From NCBI GenBank assembly GCA_947503925.1, contig CANNFQ010000001.1, forward strand, positions 682,001-746,000: 64,000 nt of DNA, in the 5' to 3' direction. The notes beneath the pieces are model-generated. The model was not told where the DNA came from and searched no databases. It was given only the letters and a program-made list of their open reading frames with translations. The stretch is from an uncultured Paracoccaceae bacterium (GTDB lineage: Bacteria; Pseudomonadota; Alphaproteobacteria; Rhodobacterales; Rhodobacteraceae). Positions 34,644-43,357 of the stretch are shown here, piece by piece. Numbering within the stretch: position 1 is the stretch's first letter; each line of letters begins with the position of its first letter. The position numbers and the translations under genes are program-made.

Positions 34644-35093
34644 GCATCGCCTGACGAAGCAATCTTTCGTCTGACGTTGGGTGATAAGTTCGCAACTTGC
34701 GTGATGAGTAAGGTTTCCCTGACTTTCTTCATCCGGCGTAAATTGGCACATTACAGATGTTCCGTGAGTGGTGGCCTAAGGCCTGGGAACAGCGATAAGC
34801 ATCCCTTGTGATTGCAGGGCACTGCTGTTCGTGCCGGGTAACCGGACGCTGATATCCTGGGTTTGCCCAACGATATCAGCACTTCGATGTATGCTTGTCA
34901 CCGTCCCAAACTCGACAAGCATAACAAACATCGCAGCGGCACCGCATTTCTCCCGAGTGCGGTGCCGCGTCCTTATTGGTCCCTAAAAGCTGATGTCCGG
35001 ACACGAAATGTCTGGCGTTCTGATACGGATTTTGTTGAATCAGTGTGGGTGATGCCCTTTTCATTCCTTGTGACCGCCAAAGGACAAAGACGG
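34644..35093. other. Hairpin-rich intergenic region (candidate structured RNA)
   Basis: 450 bases without a convincing gene but with serial inverted repeats: 34653-34671 (GACGAA/TTCGTC), 34686-34698 (AAGTT/AACTT), 34787-34830 (GAACAGC/GCTGTTC with inner CCCT/AGGG), 34834-34845 (CCGG-GTAA-CCGG, a GNRA-type loop), 34848-34880 (GCTGATATC/GATATCAGC with inner TGGG/CCCA), 34890-34923 (TATGCTTGTC/GACAAGCATA), 34936-34968 (GCGGCACCGCA/TGCGGTGCCGC) and 34997-35015 (CCGGACA/TGTCTGG). The first may end the LuxR transcript. The rest could be a structured leader of the RHH/EF-hand gene or an independent RNA. Strand is not certain. Confidence 0.5.
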
Positions 35094-35900
35094 ATGACCA
35101 AGAAAACAGAATCTCTCGAGTTGCGCCTGTCGCCCGAACTCAAGGATGCGCTGAGCAATGTCAGCAAATCCCGCGGTGCCCCGATGAGCCAGATTGTCAG
35201 GTCCTTGGTCGAACGCGAGATCAATGGCGGATCACAATCAACCCCAGTTGAAAAGGGATCCATTATGACCACCCCAACCTTCGCGCGCGTCGCTGTCGCC
35301 AGTGCCGTCATCCTGGGCATTGCCAGCCTGACGCTAGTGGCCGAAACCTCGCCCGCTTCCGCCGGTGCGACCGCCCGCATGACCTTTGCCGAATTTGACC
35401 GCAATGGCGACGGTGCTGTCACGCCGGATGAATTCAATACAGTAGTGACCGGTTGGGATACGGCCGTTGTTGAAGAGGGTGACCCCTTCGCAATCCCGGC
35501 CGCCTGCGAGGCTGTGTTTGACGATGCAGAGGATCAAGAGGCCAATAGCAATGACCTGTTCGCCGAATTTGATCTGGATCAGGACGGCACCGTGTCCTTC
35601 GCCGAAGTCAGCGTCGCGACAGAGGCGCAACTAACCATGCAGTTCCACGACGCAGATGAAAACGGTGACGGTCTGCTCAGCATGGATGAAACCCTGGACC
35701 AACCGCTCAACGTTGCAGACTTGGTGGCGGAGGACATATCAGGTGACTGCGCCGAAGCACTGGTCGCGCAGGAGGCCGAATTCATGGCCGAGTATGGTGA
35801 AGACTTTGACGATCCGGTCGAACAACGCATCCAGTTCGCCGTGATGGATGTCAACATGGACGGTCACATCACCATGACCGAATATCTGGAAAACAACTAA
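35094..35900 (+). CDS. Ribbon-helix-helix domain joined to a membrane/signal segment and four EF-hands
   Basis: 268 residues. Positions 1-45 look like an Arc/CopG ribbon-helix-helix DNA-binding domain (SLELRLSPELKDALSNVSKSRGAPMSQIVRSLVEREI). Residues 63-83 are hydrophobic (VAVASAVILGIASLTLVAE). Four EF-hand loops follow: D102-E113 (DRNGDGAVTPDE), D160-E171 (DLDQDGTVSFAE), near 186-199 (DADENGDGLLSMDE) and D252-E263 (DVNMDGHITMTE). The ATG at 35094 has AGGA 10 bases before it. A second ATG at 35265 (residue 58) has its own AAGGG and would begin a plain signal-peptide EF-hand protein. So this may be one membrane-anchored regulator, or two proteins from one frame. Confidence 0.7.
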   Translation: MTKKTESLELRLSPELKDALSNVSKSRGAPMSQIVRSLVEREINGGSQSTPVEKGSIMTTPTFARVAVASAVILGIASLTLVAETSPASAGATARMTFAEFDRNGDGAVTPDEFNTVVTGWDTAVVEEGDPFAIPAACEAVFDDAEDQEANSNDLFAEFDLDQDGTVSFAEVSVATEAQLTMQFHDADENGDGLLSMDETLDQPLNVADLVAEDISGDCAEALVAQEAEFMAEYGEDFDDPVEQRIQFAVMDVNMDGHITMTEYLENN

Positions 35901-35920
35901 GTCAGTCACTCACCCCGAAC

Positions 35921-35951
35921 GAAAAAGCCCACCGGCGCTGCCGGTGGGCTT
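35921..35951 (-). terminator. Intrinsic terminator downstream of tsf
   Basis: The arms AAGCCCACCGGC (35925-35936) and GCCGGTGGGCTT (35940-35951) form a 12-bp stem with a 3-base loop. On the leftward strand it is followed by a T-run (GAAAAA read in reverse), so it ends the rpsB-tsf transcript. It may also act weakly for the rightward EF-hand gene. Confidence 0.85.
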
Positions 35952-35974
35952 AATTCATACAAAACTGACGCGGC

Positions 35975-36847
35975 TTAACCGTTCAGCTTGGCCACTTCCG
36001 CAGCAAAGTCTTCTTCGACTTTCTCGATGCCTTCGCCAACGGCAAGGCGGACAAACCCGCTGACTTCAACACCGGCTTCTTCGGCGGCCTTGGCGACAGT
36101 AAGGTCAGGGTTCACGACGAATTGCTGGTTCAGCAATGTGACCTCGGCCATGTATTTCTTCATCCGGCCAATGATCATCTTTTCAATCACGGCTTCGGGC
36201 TTGCCGCTTTCGCGGGCGATGTCCATCTGCACCTGCTTTTCCTTCTCGACAACAGCCGGGTCCAGATCAGCTTCGGACAGGGATGCAGGGTTCGCGGCAG
36301 CGACGTGCATAGCAACTTGACGGCCAAATGCAGCATTGTCGCCTTTCAGGGCGACCAATACACCGATCGCACCCATGCCATCGGCAGCAGCATTGTGGAC
36401 ATAAGTCACAACTGTGTCGCCTTCCAGCGATGCCATGCGGCGCACCGACATGTTTTCGCCAATCACGGCGACTGCATCCGTGACGGTCTGCTCAACGGTC
36501 TTGCCACCCATGTCAGCCGCTTTCAGCGCGTCAACGTCAGATACACCAACTGCAACTTCAGCGATGCCGCCAACCATTTTCTGGAAATCGGCATTCTTGG
36601 CGACAAAGTCGGTTTCAGAGTTCACTTCAACCGCAACACCTTTACCGTCCCTGACCGCAACCGCGACAAGGCCTTCGGCAGCCGTGCGGCCTGATTTCTT
36701 GGCGGCCTTGGCAAGACCCTTAGTGCGCAGCCAGTCAACGGCCGCTTCCATGTCGCCATCGTTTTCGGTCAGCGCCTTTTTGGCGTCCATCATGCCTGCG
36801 CCTGTGCTATCGCGCAGTTCTTTCACCATTGCAGCGGTGATTGCCAT
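35975..36847 (-). CDS. tsf: Elongation factor Ts
   Basis: A 290-residue nucleotide exchange factor for EF-Tu. The N-terminal UBA-like domain reads [43 protein letters not shown]; the hallmark core [10 protein letters not shown] is present near residue 79, with [23 protein letters not shown] later. Full length. It lies downstream of rpsB in the standard order, with 74 bases between that include a hairpin. The ribosome site is AAGGAG before the start at 36847. Confidence 0.97.
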   Translation of the reverse strand: MAITAAMVKELRDSTGAGMMDAKKALTENDGDMEAAVDWLRTKGLAKAAKKSGRTAAEGLVAVAVRDGKGVAVEVNSETDFVAKNADFQKMVGGIAEVAVGVSDVDALKAADMGGKTVEQTVTDAVAVIGENMSVRRMASLEGDTVVTYVHNAAADGMGAIGVLVALKGDNAAFGRQVAMHVAAANPASLSEADLDPAVVEKEKQVQMDIARESGKPEAVIEKMIIGRMKKYMAEVTLLNQQFVVNPDLTVAKAAEEAGVEVSGFVRLAVGEGIEKVEEDFAAEVAKLNG

Positions 36848-36880
36848 GTTACTTCTCCTTGGAGGTATGGGAATATCTGC

Positions 36881-36904
36881 GGACGGGGGGCAAGCCCCCT
36901 GTCC
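36881..36904 (-). promoter_or_regulatory. Hairpin in the rpsB-tsf intercistronic gap
   Basis: GGACGGGGGGC and GCCCCCTGTCC pair across a 2-base loop with one mismatch. No T-run follows on the leftward strand, so it is probably an mRNA-stabilising or attenuating hairpin rather than a full terminator. Confidence 0.5.
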
Positions 36905-36921
36905 GTCTGATCTTGTGACAC

Positions 36922-37716
36922 TTAGGAAGCAGGCGCTTCTTCGGCCGGTGCGTCGGCGGCGGCTTCTTCCGCCACAACTTCCCCGGCCAGCTCTTCCATG
37001 GCACCCATGTCAACACCAGCAGCACCCAGCTGTGCTGTCATACCGTCAAGCGCCGCACGGGCGGCCAGATCGGTATAAAGCGCGATGGCGCGGGCCGCGT
37101 CGTCGTTGCCAGGGATGATGTAATCCACACCCTCGGGTGAACAGTTGGTATCGACCACGGCGACAACGGGGATGCCCAGCTTCTTGGCTTCGGCGATGGC
37201 CAGATCTTCCTTGTTGACGTCGATGACGAACAACAGGTCAGGCGTGCCGCCCATTTCACGGATCCCGCCCAGGGACGCTTCCAACTTGCCCTGTTCGCGC
37301 TCCATGCCAAGACGTTCTTTCTTGGTCAGGCCGGCGAAACCGGTGGCTGCAGCCTCATCAATCGCTTTCAGACGGTTGATGGATTGTGAAACAGTTTTCC
37401 AGTTGGTCAGCGTGCCGCCCAACCAGCGGTGGTTCATGTAGAACTGGGCTGACTTTTCAGCAGCCTCAAGGATCGGCTTCTGCGCCTGACGCTTTGTGCC
37501 GACAAACAGAACACGGCCGCCCTTGGCCACGGTATCACGAATGACCTGCAGCGCCTGATCCAGCATAGGCACTGTCTGTGTCAGGTCCATGATATGGATG
37601 CCGTTGCGGCTGCCATAAATGTAAGATTGCATCTTTGGGTTCCAGCGCGCTGTCTGGTGACCAAAGTGAACGCCAGCTTCAAGCAACTGACGCATGGAGA
37701 ACTCGGGAAGAGCCAT
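36922..37716 (-). CDS. rpsB: 30S ribosomal protein S2
   Basis: 264 residues starting [29 protein letters not shown], the S2 signature. Others are [42 protein letters not shown] and [29 protein letters not shown]. The C-terminus carries an alanine/glutamate-rich tail ([17 protein letters not shown]). The start at 37716 follows AAAGGA; an in-frame ATG 8 codons upstream lacks a site. First gene of the rpsB-tsf operon, with a good promoter at 37835-37863. Confidence 0.97.
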   Translation of the reverse strand: MALPEFSMRQLLEAGVHFGHQTARWNPKMQSYIYGSRNGIHIMDLTQTVPMLDQALQVIRDTVAKGGRVLFVGTKRQAQKPILEAAEKSAQFYMNHRWLGGTLTNWKTVSQSINRLKAIDEAAATGFAGLTKKERLGMEREQGKLEASLGGIREMGGTPDLLFVIDVNKEDLAIAEAKKLGIPVVAVVDTNCSPEGVDYIIPGNDDAARAIALYTDLAARAALDGMTAQLGAAGVDMGAMEELAGEVVAEEAAADAPAEEAPAS

Positions 37717-37834
37717 GTCGTTTTCCTTTTCCGGTTTCAAGCCTCAGCGGGGGATCAGCCATTTGGCCAACCGGTGGATCGTCTGGGATGTCTCCCCAAC
37801 CGACCCGCCCCCACCTGCGGGATTAAGTGAGCGC

Positions 37835-37863
37835 GCTATACCGAGCGTTTGCTGCGGTTGCAA
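37835..37863 (-). promoter_or_regulatory. Probable promoter of rpsB-tsf
   Basis: On the leftward strand TTGCAA (37858-37863) and TATAGC (37835-37840) are separated by exactly 17 bases. This leaves a leader of about 110 bases before the rpsB start. The match to the vegetative promoter consensus is good for this group. Confidence 0.65.
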
Positions 37864-37944
37864 GCCTTGTATCGCCTTTGCTGGCGGTATTTTGGCAAGA
37901 TCATTATGGTAGCCGACCGGCATCAGGCGGACCGGCTTGTAGCC

Positions 37945-39312
37945 TTACAAGAAAACGCGCTCAATGAACCAGTAGGCACCGATCAGGGCGATTAAGACCG
38001 AACATGGGATCGCAACATAGTGCCGGTAGGCGGTGACATGATCGCGTCGCTGAATCGAGACAATGCAAAAAATTGACACAAGCGCGATTGAGACCGCTAA
38101 CAGCAATGCCGCGTTCTCAAGCAGCGATGCAGGAGCGGTCAACAATGCGGCAAGCGCCTCACCCTGCATGGCCAACAGCGCCAGACCAAGCACGAGCGTG
38201 ACCGCGTAAACGACAGTTCCGCGCGTGGCCTCATTCGCGCCCCGGTCAACGCGAAGGGCCTGCCAGACAAACAGGAACACCACCGCAATTACGGCAAGTT
38301 GCCCAACCTCAACCCCTACGTTGAACCCAATCAACGCCGGTACAAATGTGCCGGACGGCAGGCCAAAATCGCCAAGAACGGACGCAAACCCCAACCCATG
38401 CAGCAAACCAAAGCCGAAGATGACAAAGGGTCGCCATGGGCTGATCCCCTTGGCCCAGATGTTTTCAATTGCGACAAAGACAATCGAGGCGGCAATCAGT
38501 GGTTCAACGATACTGCCGGGGATGTTCACAAAACCCAGCGCCGCCAGCGCCAAAGTAATCGTATGGGCCAGCGTGAAAAGTGAAATCTGGATCAGAAGTG
38601 GGCGCATGCGGGGCGCGAGGAAAAACAAGCCCAGCACGAACAGGATGTGGTCCAAACCAAGCGGGACAATATGATCAAAACCAACTGGGATGTAACGCAG
38701 GAAGCTCTCCCAGCCTGTCGGCTGATCACCGCCGGCCAAATGGATAGAGTCGCTGATCGCGCCTCCTTCCAGATAGCCGTCATAGGGGGCATCAACACCC
38801 ATCTGGCGCAGCACCAACACACCGAATGCGGCATCCCAGCCGAATTGGACGCGCTCGGCGTTCTCTGCCAGTACAGCAGAAAAGACGATCTTTGACGGGC
38901 GCACCAGTTCCACATTGCCAACCGGTCCAACATTGACCTCCTGCAGCTCAGGCGTCAGCGCGACGCCATCGGCATTGATCGTCATCGCTGCTGCCATCTG
39001 CGGCCAGAATGCCCGAAACCTTTCCTCCAATTCCGCCGACGGCAAGGCCCGCAAGATGTCATAGGTTTCAGCTTGCGGCGCGTTATTGGTATCTTCGGTC
39101 GCCGTCAGATCAATGCCCGCCACAAAACTTTCGATGTTTGCTTCCATCTCGAAAACAACGCGGCCATCGGCCGCGGTCATGTCGGCGATGGATGGCACGA
39201 CCTCATGGGCAAAGGCCGTTGCCAATGTCGTGAACCAAAGAACCACAGCGCTTGACAATACCCAAAGGAACGACACCCTAGAGCCAGTGAAAAAGGATAC
39301 ATTCATGCGCAT
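37945..39312 (-). CDS. HupE/UreJ-like membrane protein
   Basis: About 455 residues. After a signal peptide (FLWVLSSAVVLWFTTLATAFA, then HEVVPSIADM) there is a ~200-residue periplasmic domain. Then come about seven membrane helices starting at YIPVGFDHIVPLGLDHILFVLGLFFLAP, with histidine-rich FDHI/LDHI motifs and FGFGLLHGLGFASVL typical of HupE/UreJ family proteins, linked to nickel or cobalt entry. The start is uncertain: ATG at 39312 has GAGGG 5 bases before it; ATG at 39306 is also possible. Either way the start overlaps that of the divergent DUF4198 gene. Confidence 0.8.
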   Translation of the reverse strand: MRMNVSFFTGSRVSFLWVLSSAVVLWFTTLATAFAHEVVPSIADMTAADGRVVFEMEANIESFVAGIDLTATEDTNNAPQAETYDILRALPSAELEERFRAFWPQMAAAMTINADGVALTPELQEVNVGPVGNVELVRPSKIVFSAVLAENAERVQFGWDAAFGVLVLRQMGVDAPYDGYLEGGAISDSIHLAGGDQPTGWESFLRYIPVGFDHIVPLGLDHILFVLGLFFLAPRMRPLLIQISLFTLAHTITLALAALGFVNIPGSIVEPLIAASIVFVAIENIWAKGISPWRPFVIFGFGLLHGLGFASVLGDFGLPSGTFVPALIGFNVGVEVGQLAVIAVVFLFVWQALRVDRGANEATRGTVVYAVTLVLGLALLAMQGEALAALLTAPASLLENAALLLAVSIALVSIFCIVSIQRRDHVTAYRHYVAIPCSVLIALIGAYWFIERVFL

Positions 39313-40105
39313 TCTTGCCCTCATTCTTGCATTCGCCACCAGCCCGGCCGCGGCCCACGAGCTTTGGCTCGAACCATTGGCTTATCAAGTCGCACCGGAC
39401 GGCCTTCTAGAAGCGGATATTGTCAATGGGGAGGAATTTGAAGGGGTCATCTTATCCTTTCTGCCGCAAAATACCGAAAACTTCGTCATCTTTGCGGGCG
39501 AAGCCGCCCAGCGGGTGCAAGGGCGGCCCGGCGACAAACCTGCATTGAATCAGGCCGCACTGGCCGCCGGCCTGAATATCATCGCCTATCAATCTCGGGT
39601 TGCAACACTGAACTATCCCAATTGGGCGAAATTTCAGAAATTCGTCGACCACAAAGATCTGGGTGATGTCCGCACGCGACACGACGCGCGCGGACTGCCC
39701 GAGGACGATTTTGACGAGGTTTATGGACGATATTCAAAGGCGCTTATCGGGGTCGGTGATGCGTCCGGTGCGGACAGGCGCGTCGGTTTGGAAACAGAGC
39801 TTGTCGCCCTCACCAACCCCTATACCGATGATCTGTCTGGTGGCATGCAGGTGCAACTGCACTACCGCAGCGAACTGCGCAGCAATGAACAGATCGAGGT
39901 TTTTGAGAAAGCCCCGGATGACACCGTCAAAATCCACCTCTATCGAACGGACGCAAACGGAATCGGCACATTCCCGGTCAAGCCGGGCCACGCATACATG
40001 GTCGATGCCGTTGTGCTGCGTGAACCCAGCGAGACGCTCAGCGCGGAAACCGGTGCAGTCTGGCAAACGCTGTGGGCTAACCTGACTTTTGCGGTGCCTC
40101 AGTAG
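39305..40105 (+). CDS. DUF4198/NikM-like periplasmic protein
   Basis: 266 residues with signal peptide MRILALILAFATSPAAA and mature start HELWLEPLAYQVAPDGLLEADIVNGEEFEG, the hallmark of DUF4198 proteins found with metal (nickel/cobalt) uptake systems. The middle holds a Carboxypeptidase-regulatory-like beta sandwich (VQLHYRSELRSNEQIEVFEK...GIGTFPVKPGHAYMVDAVVLRE). The ATG at 39305 has AAAGGA 8 bases before it. It is divergent from and overlaps the HupE-like gene at the start codons, so the two probably act together in metal acquisition. The metal is unknown. Confidence 0.78.
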   Translation: MRILALILAFATSPAAAHELWLEPLAYQVAPDGLLEADIVNGEEFEGVILSFLPQNTENFVIFAGEAAQRVQGRPGDKPALNQAALAAGLNIIAYQSRVATLNYPNWAKFQKFVDHKDLGDVRTRHDARGLPEDDFDEVYGRYSKALIGVGDASGADRRVGLETELVALTNPYTDDLSGGMQVQLHYRSELRSNEQIEVFEKAPDDTVKIHLYRTDANGIGTFPVKPGHAYMVDAVVLREPSETLSAETGAVWQTLWANLTFAVPQ

Positions 40106-40141
40106 CTTGCCCTTGCTCTCAGGCTCGGTCACAAGGCGGTC

Positions 40142-41035
40142 ATGACAAAGACACCTGATATCTTGTGCATTGGTTCGGTCCTGTGGGACGTGATCGGGCG
40201 TACGGCCAGCCATATGCGCGTAGGTTCCGACGTGCCAGGCCGCATCACCCGCCTGCCTGGTGGCGTGGCCATGAACATCGCAATGACGCTACGCCGCTTT
40301 GGCATGATCCCGGCCCTGCTGACAACCATCGGGCGTGATGCCGAAGGCGAGGAATTGGTGGCAGAGGCGCAGCGCATGGGCATGATCTGTGACCATATCT
40401 ACCGGTCTGACGATCTGCCGACCGATGTTTATATGGCCGTCGAAGGCGCCAACGGGCTGATCGCTGCCATCGCCGATGCGCATTCGCTTGAGGCGGCAGG
40501 TGACAAAATCCTGCGTGCGATGGCCAATGGCGGGTTGGGTACAGCCGACAGCCCGTTTGACGGCCCCGTCGCACTTGATGGCAACCTGACAGAGGAATTG
40601 TTGCAAACCATTGCCAACTCACCACTTTTCGCCAAGGCCGACCTGCGCGTCGCCCCCGCCTCACCAGGCAAGGCGGAACGGCTGCTCGCGTTGATGGAAC
40701 ACCCATCCGCAACGCTTTATGTTAATCTCGAAGAGGCTGGATTGATCTGCCAGTCCGCCTTCAATGATTCCGCCAGTGGGGCGGCCGCGCTCCTGAAACG
40801 CGGCGCGCACCGGGTGCTTGTCACCGACGGGGGCAACTCCGCCTCCGAAGGGACAAAGGACGATATCATCACACAGGTGCCGCCCGCTGTCATGGTCACG
40901 CGGGTGACCGGCGCAGGCGATACATTCATGGCGGCCCATATCGCGTCAGAGGCGCAGGGCATGGACCGCGCCGCCGCCCTGAAACGCGCGCTCAACGCCG
41001 CCGCAACCTATGTTTCGGGAGAAACACCCCTATGA
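40142..41035 (+). CDS. psuK: PfkB-family kinase, probable pseudouridine kinase
   Basis: A 297-residue ribokinase-fold enzyme. PfkB signatures are near the N-terminus (GRITRLPGGVAMNIAMTLRRFG) and C-terminus (VTRVTGAGDTFMAAHIAS, containing the catalytic Asp in GAGD). The next gene, overlapping by 4 bases, is pseudouridine-5'-phosphate glycosidase, so this kinase should phosphorylate pseudouridine to its 5'-monophosphate. The assignment rests on that pairing; from sequence alone it could be another PfkB sugar or nucleoside kinase. Confidence 0.85.
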   Translation: MTKTPDILCIGSVLWDVIGRTASHMRVGSDVPGRITRLPGGVAMNIAMTLRRFGMIPALLTTIGRDAEGEELVAEAQRMGMICDHIYRSDDLPTDVYMAVEGANGLIAAIADAHSLEAAGDKILRAMANGGLGTADSPFDGPVALDGNLTEELLQTIANSPLFAKADLRVAPASPGKAERLLALMEHPSATLYVNLEEAGLICQSAFNDSASGAAALLKRGAHRVLVTDGGNSASEGTKDDIITQVPPAVMVTRVTGAGDTFMAAHIASEAQGMDRAAALKRALNAAATYVSGETPL

Positions 41036-41937
41036 TCCCCATCACCTACAGCGCTGAAGTCGCACAGGCGCGCAGCGCAGGCACGGCCATCGTGGCGCTT
41101 GAAAGCACGATCATCACCCACGGCATGCCTTTTCCGCAAAACGTGGAAACCGCACGGCTGGTAGAGGATGATATTCGCAAAGGCGGTGCAACCCCGGCCA
41201 CCATCGCGGTCATGAACGGTCAATTGCATATCGGGCTGGAACCTGAGGAACTGGATGCACTTGGGCAGGCCATAGACGTGGCCAAGCTGTCGCGCGCCGA
41301 CATTGCCGCCTGCATCGCGGCAGGCAAGACCGGGGCGACAACAGTAGCCGCCACAATGATTGCAGCACATCTGGCAGATATCCATGTCTTCGCAACCGGC
41401 GGGATCGGCGGCGTGCATCAGGGGGCAGATCAGACATTCGACATCTCCGCCGACCTACAGGAACTGGCACAAACCCCCGTTACGGTCGTGGCGGCGGGTG
41501 CAAAAGCGATCCTGGATCTGCCCAAGACATTCGAAGTGCTCGAAACCCTTGGTGTGCCGGTGATTGCCGTGGGGCAGGATGTGATCCCCGCCTTCTGGTC
41601 CGCCACATCCGACATTCCGGCCCCTTTGCGGATGGACACAGCAGCAGAAATTGCGGCAGCCCAGCAAATGCGCAGCGCCATGGGGATCAAAGGCGGGCAA
41701 CTGATCACCAACCCAATCCCGAAGGAGGCCGAAATCCCTGCCGCAACCCTGGCCCCGATCATTGCCCAAGCACTGGCAGAAGCGGACGCGCAAAGCATGA
41801 GCGCCAAGGCCGTGACACCCTTTCTGCTGGGGCGGATTTTTGAACTGACCGATGGGCAGTCGCTGAAGGCAAATATCGCCCTCGTACGTAACAATGCCCG
41901 GCTGGCTGCACAAATTGCCATCGCCATGGCAGGCTGA
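41032..41937 (+). CDS. psuG: Pseudouridine-5'-phosphate glycosidase
   Basis: A 301-residue PsuG. The catalytic-site regions are VALESTIITHGMPFPQN (Glu), GKTGATTVAATMIAAH (Lys), VFATGGIGGVHQGADQTFDISADL and PVTVVAAGAKAILDLPKTFEVLETLGVPV. It splits pseudouridine 5'-phosphate to uracil and ribose 5-phosphate, with PsuK supplying the substrate. The pair recovers pseudouridine from RNA turnover. No pseudouridine transporter gene is adjacent. Confidence 0.93.
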   Translation: MIPITYSAEVAQARSAGTAIVALESTIITHGMPFPQNVETARLVEDDIRKGGATPATIAVMNGQLHIGLEPEELDALGQAIDVAKLSRADIAACIAAGKTGATTVAATMIAAHLADIHVFATGGIGGVHQGADQTFDISADLQELAQTPVTVVAAGAKAILDLPKTFEVLETLGVPVIAVGQDVIPAFWSATSDIPAPLRMDTAAEIAAAQQMRSAMGIKGGQLITNPIPKEAEIPAATLAPIIAQALAEADAQSMSAKAVTPFLLGRIFELTDGQSLKANIALVRNNARLAAQIAIAMAG

Positions 41938-42017
41938 GCAGCTGAAATAGCCGCAAACGCTTGTCGCATCCGCTGCAAAAGCCTATCTGAAAGATCTGAC
42001 CACTTGGACCTGCCAAA

Positions 42018-42746
42018 ATGATCGATCCAAATCACGAAGATATCAAGCGGCGCAGCAGACCCGGCATGATCTCCAAGCTGCGCAGCAACTTCCTTGCCGG
42101 GCTGATTATCGTGGCCCCAATCGGGCTGACCGTCTGGCTGATCTGGACAGTGGTTGGCTGGGTCGATGGCTGGGTCTGGCCCTTCGTGCCGGCAGCCTAT
42201 CACCCCGAAGAGCTGGTGAACCGCATCCTCGGACGCACGCCGGAAAACTGGATCGACGTAAATGTGCGCGGGGTTGGCGTTGTTATCTTCCTGCTGTTTA
42301 CCGTATTGGTCGGTTGGATCGGCAAGGGATTGATTGGGCGATCCTTCCTGTCGATCGGCGAACGGCTTGTGGACCGAATGCCGGTTGTGCGGTCGATTTA
42401 CAACGCCGCCAAGCAGATTGCCGAAACGGTGTTTTCCCAACGCGACACATCCTTCGACAAGGCCTGCCTGGTCGAATACCCACGCAAGGGGCTGTGGGCG
42501 ATTGCGTTCATATCAATCAATGCCAAGGGCGAGGTGGATGAAAAGCTGTCAGATGGCGAACCGATTGTGACGGTTTTCCTGCCGACAACGCCAAACCCGA
42601 CCTCGGGCTTCTTGCTGTTCCTGCCGCGCCGGGACGTAAAAGTGCTGGATATGTCGGTCGAAGATGCGGCCAAACTGGTGATTTCAGCGGGGCTTGTTTA
42701 CCCCAATGACAAGGATGTCACTGCCCTGCCCCAAGCCGCTGAATAA
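42018..42746 (+). CDS. DUF502 family membrane protein
   Basis: 242 residues with two N-terminal membrane helices (FLAGLIIVAPIGLTVWLIWTVVGWV and GVVIFLLFTVLVGWI) and a soluble C-terminal domain with the family motifs VRSIYNAAKQIAETV, VEYPRKGLWAIAF and VFLPTTPNPTSGFLLFLPRRDV, as in other DUF502 proteins. The function is unknown. It is followed after 5 bases by a LysE-type exporter gene and is likely co-transcribed with it. Confidence 0.88.
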   Translation: MIDPNHEDIKRRSRPGMISKLRSNFLAGLIIVAPIGLTVWLIWTVVGWVDGWVWPFVPAAYHPEELVNRILGRTPENWIDVNVRGVGVVIFLLFTVLVGWIGKGLIGRSFLSIGERLVDRMPVVRSIYNAAKQIAETVFSQRDTSFDKACLVEYPRKGLWAIAFISINAKGEVDEKLSDGEPIVTVFLPTTPNPTSGFLLFLPRRDVKVLDMSVEDAAKLVISAGLVYPNDKDVTALPQAAE

Positions 42747-42751
42747 CAGAC

Positions 42752-43357
42752 GTGCTGCTTAATCCCGCCGCGACCGGTTTTGCGACCGCCTTTGCGTTGA
42801 TCCTGGCAATCGGCGCGCAAAATGCGTTTGTGCTGCGGCAAGGGCTGGCCAAGGCGCATGTGTTCTGGCTCTGCCTGCTCTGTGCGACGTCCGACGCGAT
42901 CCTGATCACCGCAGGTGTGCTTGGTTTCGGTTATGTCGTCGATCTCTACCCCAACCTGCCAACCTACATGGCGTGGGGCGGTGCGGCATTCCTTGCCGTC
43001 TATGGCCTGATGCGGTTCTGGGCGGCATGGGACGGGCAATATGCAATGCAACTCTCCGGCCAATCCGCTGGGCTTTGGGCCACTTTGGCCACCGGTGCCG
43101 CGTTCACCTGGCTTAATCCGCATGTCTACCTTGATACGCTTGCGCTGATCGGGGCCATCTCGACAGAGTTTCCCGCCGGTGCCCCGCGCACTTCCTTTGG
43201 CATTGGTGCGGTGACTTCCTCATTCGTGTTCTTCTTCGGTCTGGGCTACGGCGCGCGGCTACTGGCTCCGATCATGCAATCGGCCCGGGCATGGCGCATC
43301 CTTGACGTGATCATCGGCTTGGTGATGTGGGCGCTGGCGGCAAAACTGCTTAGCTGA
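42752..43357 (+). CDS. LysE/ArgO family amino acid exporter
   Basis: 201 residues with about six membrane helices. The N-terminal motif FALILAIGAQNAFVLRQGL matches LysE/ArgO (GPxNxxVLRQG type); the middle AFTWLNPHVYLDTLALIG is the second family signature. It should export basic amino acids such as arginine or lysine. The start is GTG at 42752, six bases after the DUF502 stop. No LysG-type regulator gene is adjacent. It converges on the patatin-like gene, and the 3' ends overlap by 8 bases. Confidence 0.88.
   Translation: MLLNPAATGFATAFALILAIGAQNAFVLRQGLAKAHVFWLCLLCATSDAILITAGVLGFGYVVDLYPNLPTYMAWGGAAFLAVYGLMRFWAAWDGQYAMQLSGQSAGLWATLATGAAFTWLNPHVYLDTLALIGAISTEFPAGAPRTSFGIGAVTSSFVFFFGLGYGARLLAPIMQSARAWRILDVIIGLVMWALAAKLLS

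Noticed and set aside
34863..35093. An N-terminal extension of the RHH/EF-hand frame to 34863
   Set aside because: The extension has no domain pattern and crosses several perfect hairpins. The ribosome site and the conserved ribbon-helix-helix start both point to 35094.
41430..42440. A 336-codon leftward frame across the psuG-DUF502 junction
   Set aside because: It overlaps two solid rightward genes, has low-complexity composition and no recognisable motif or ribosome site.
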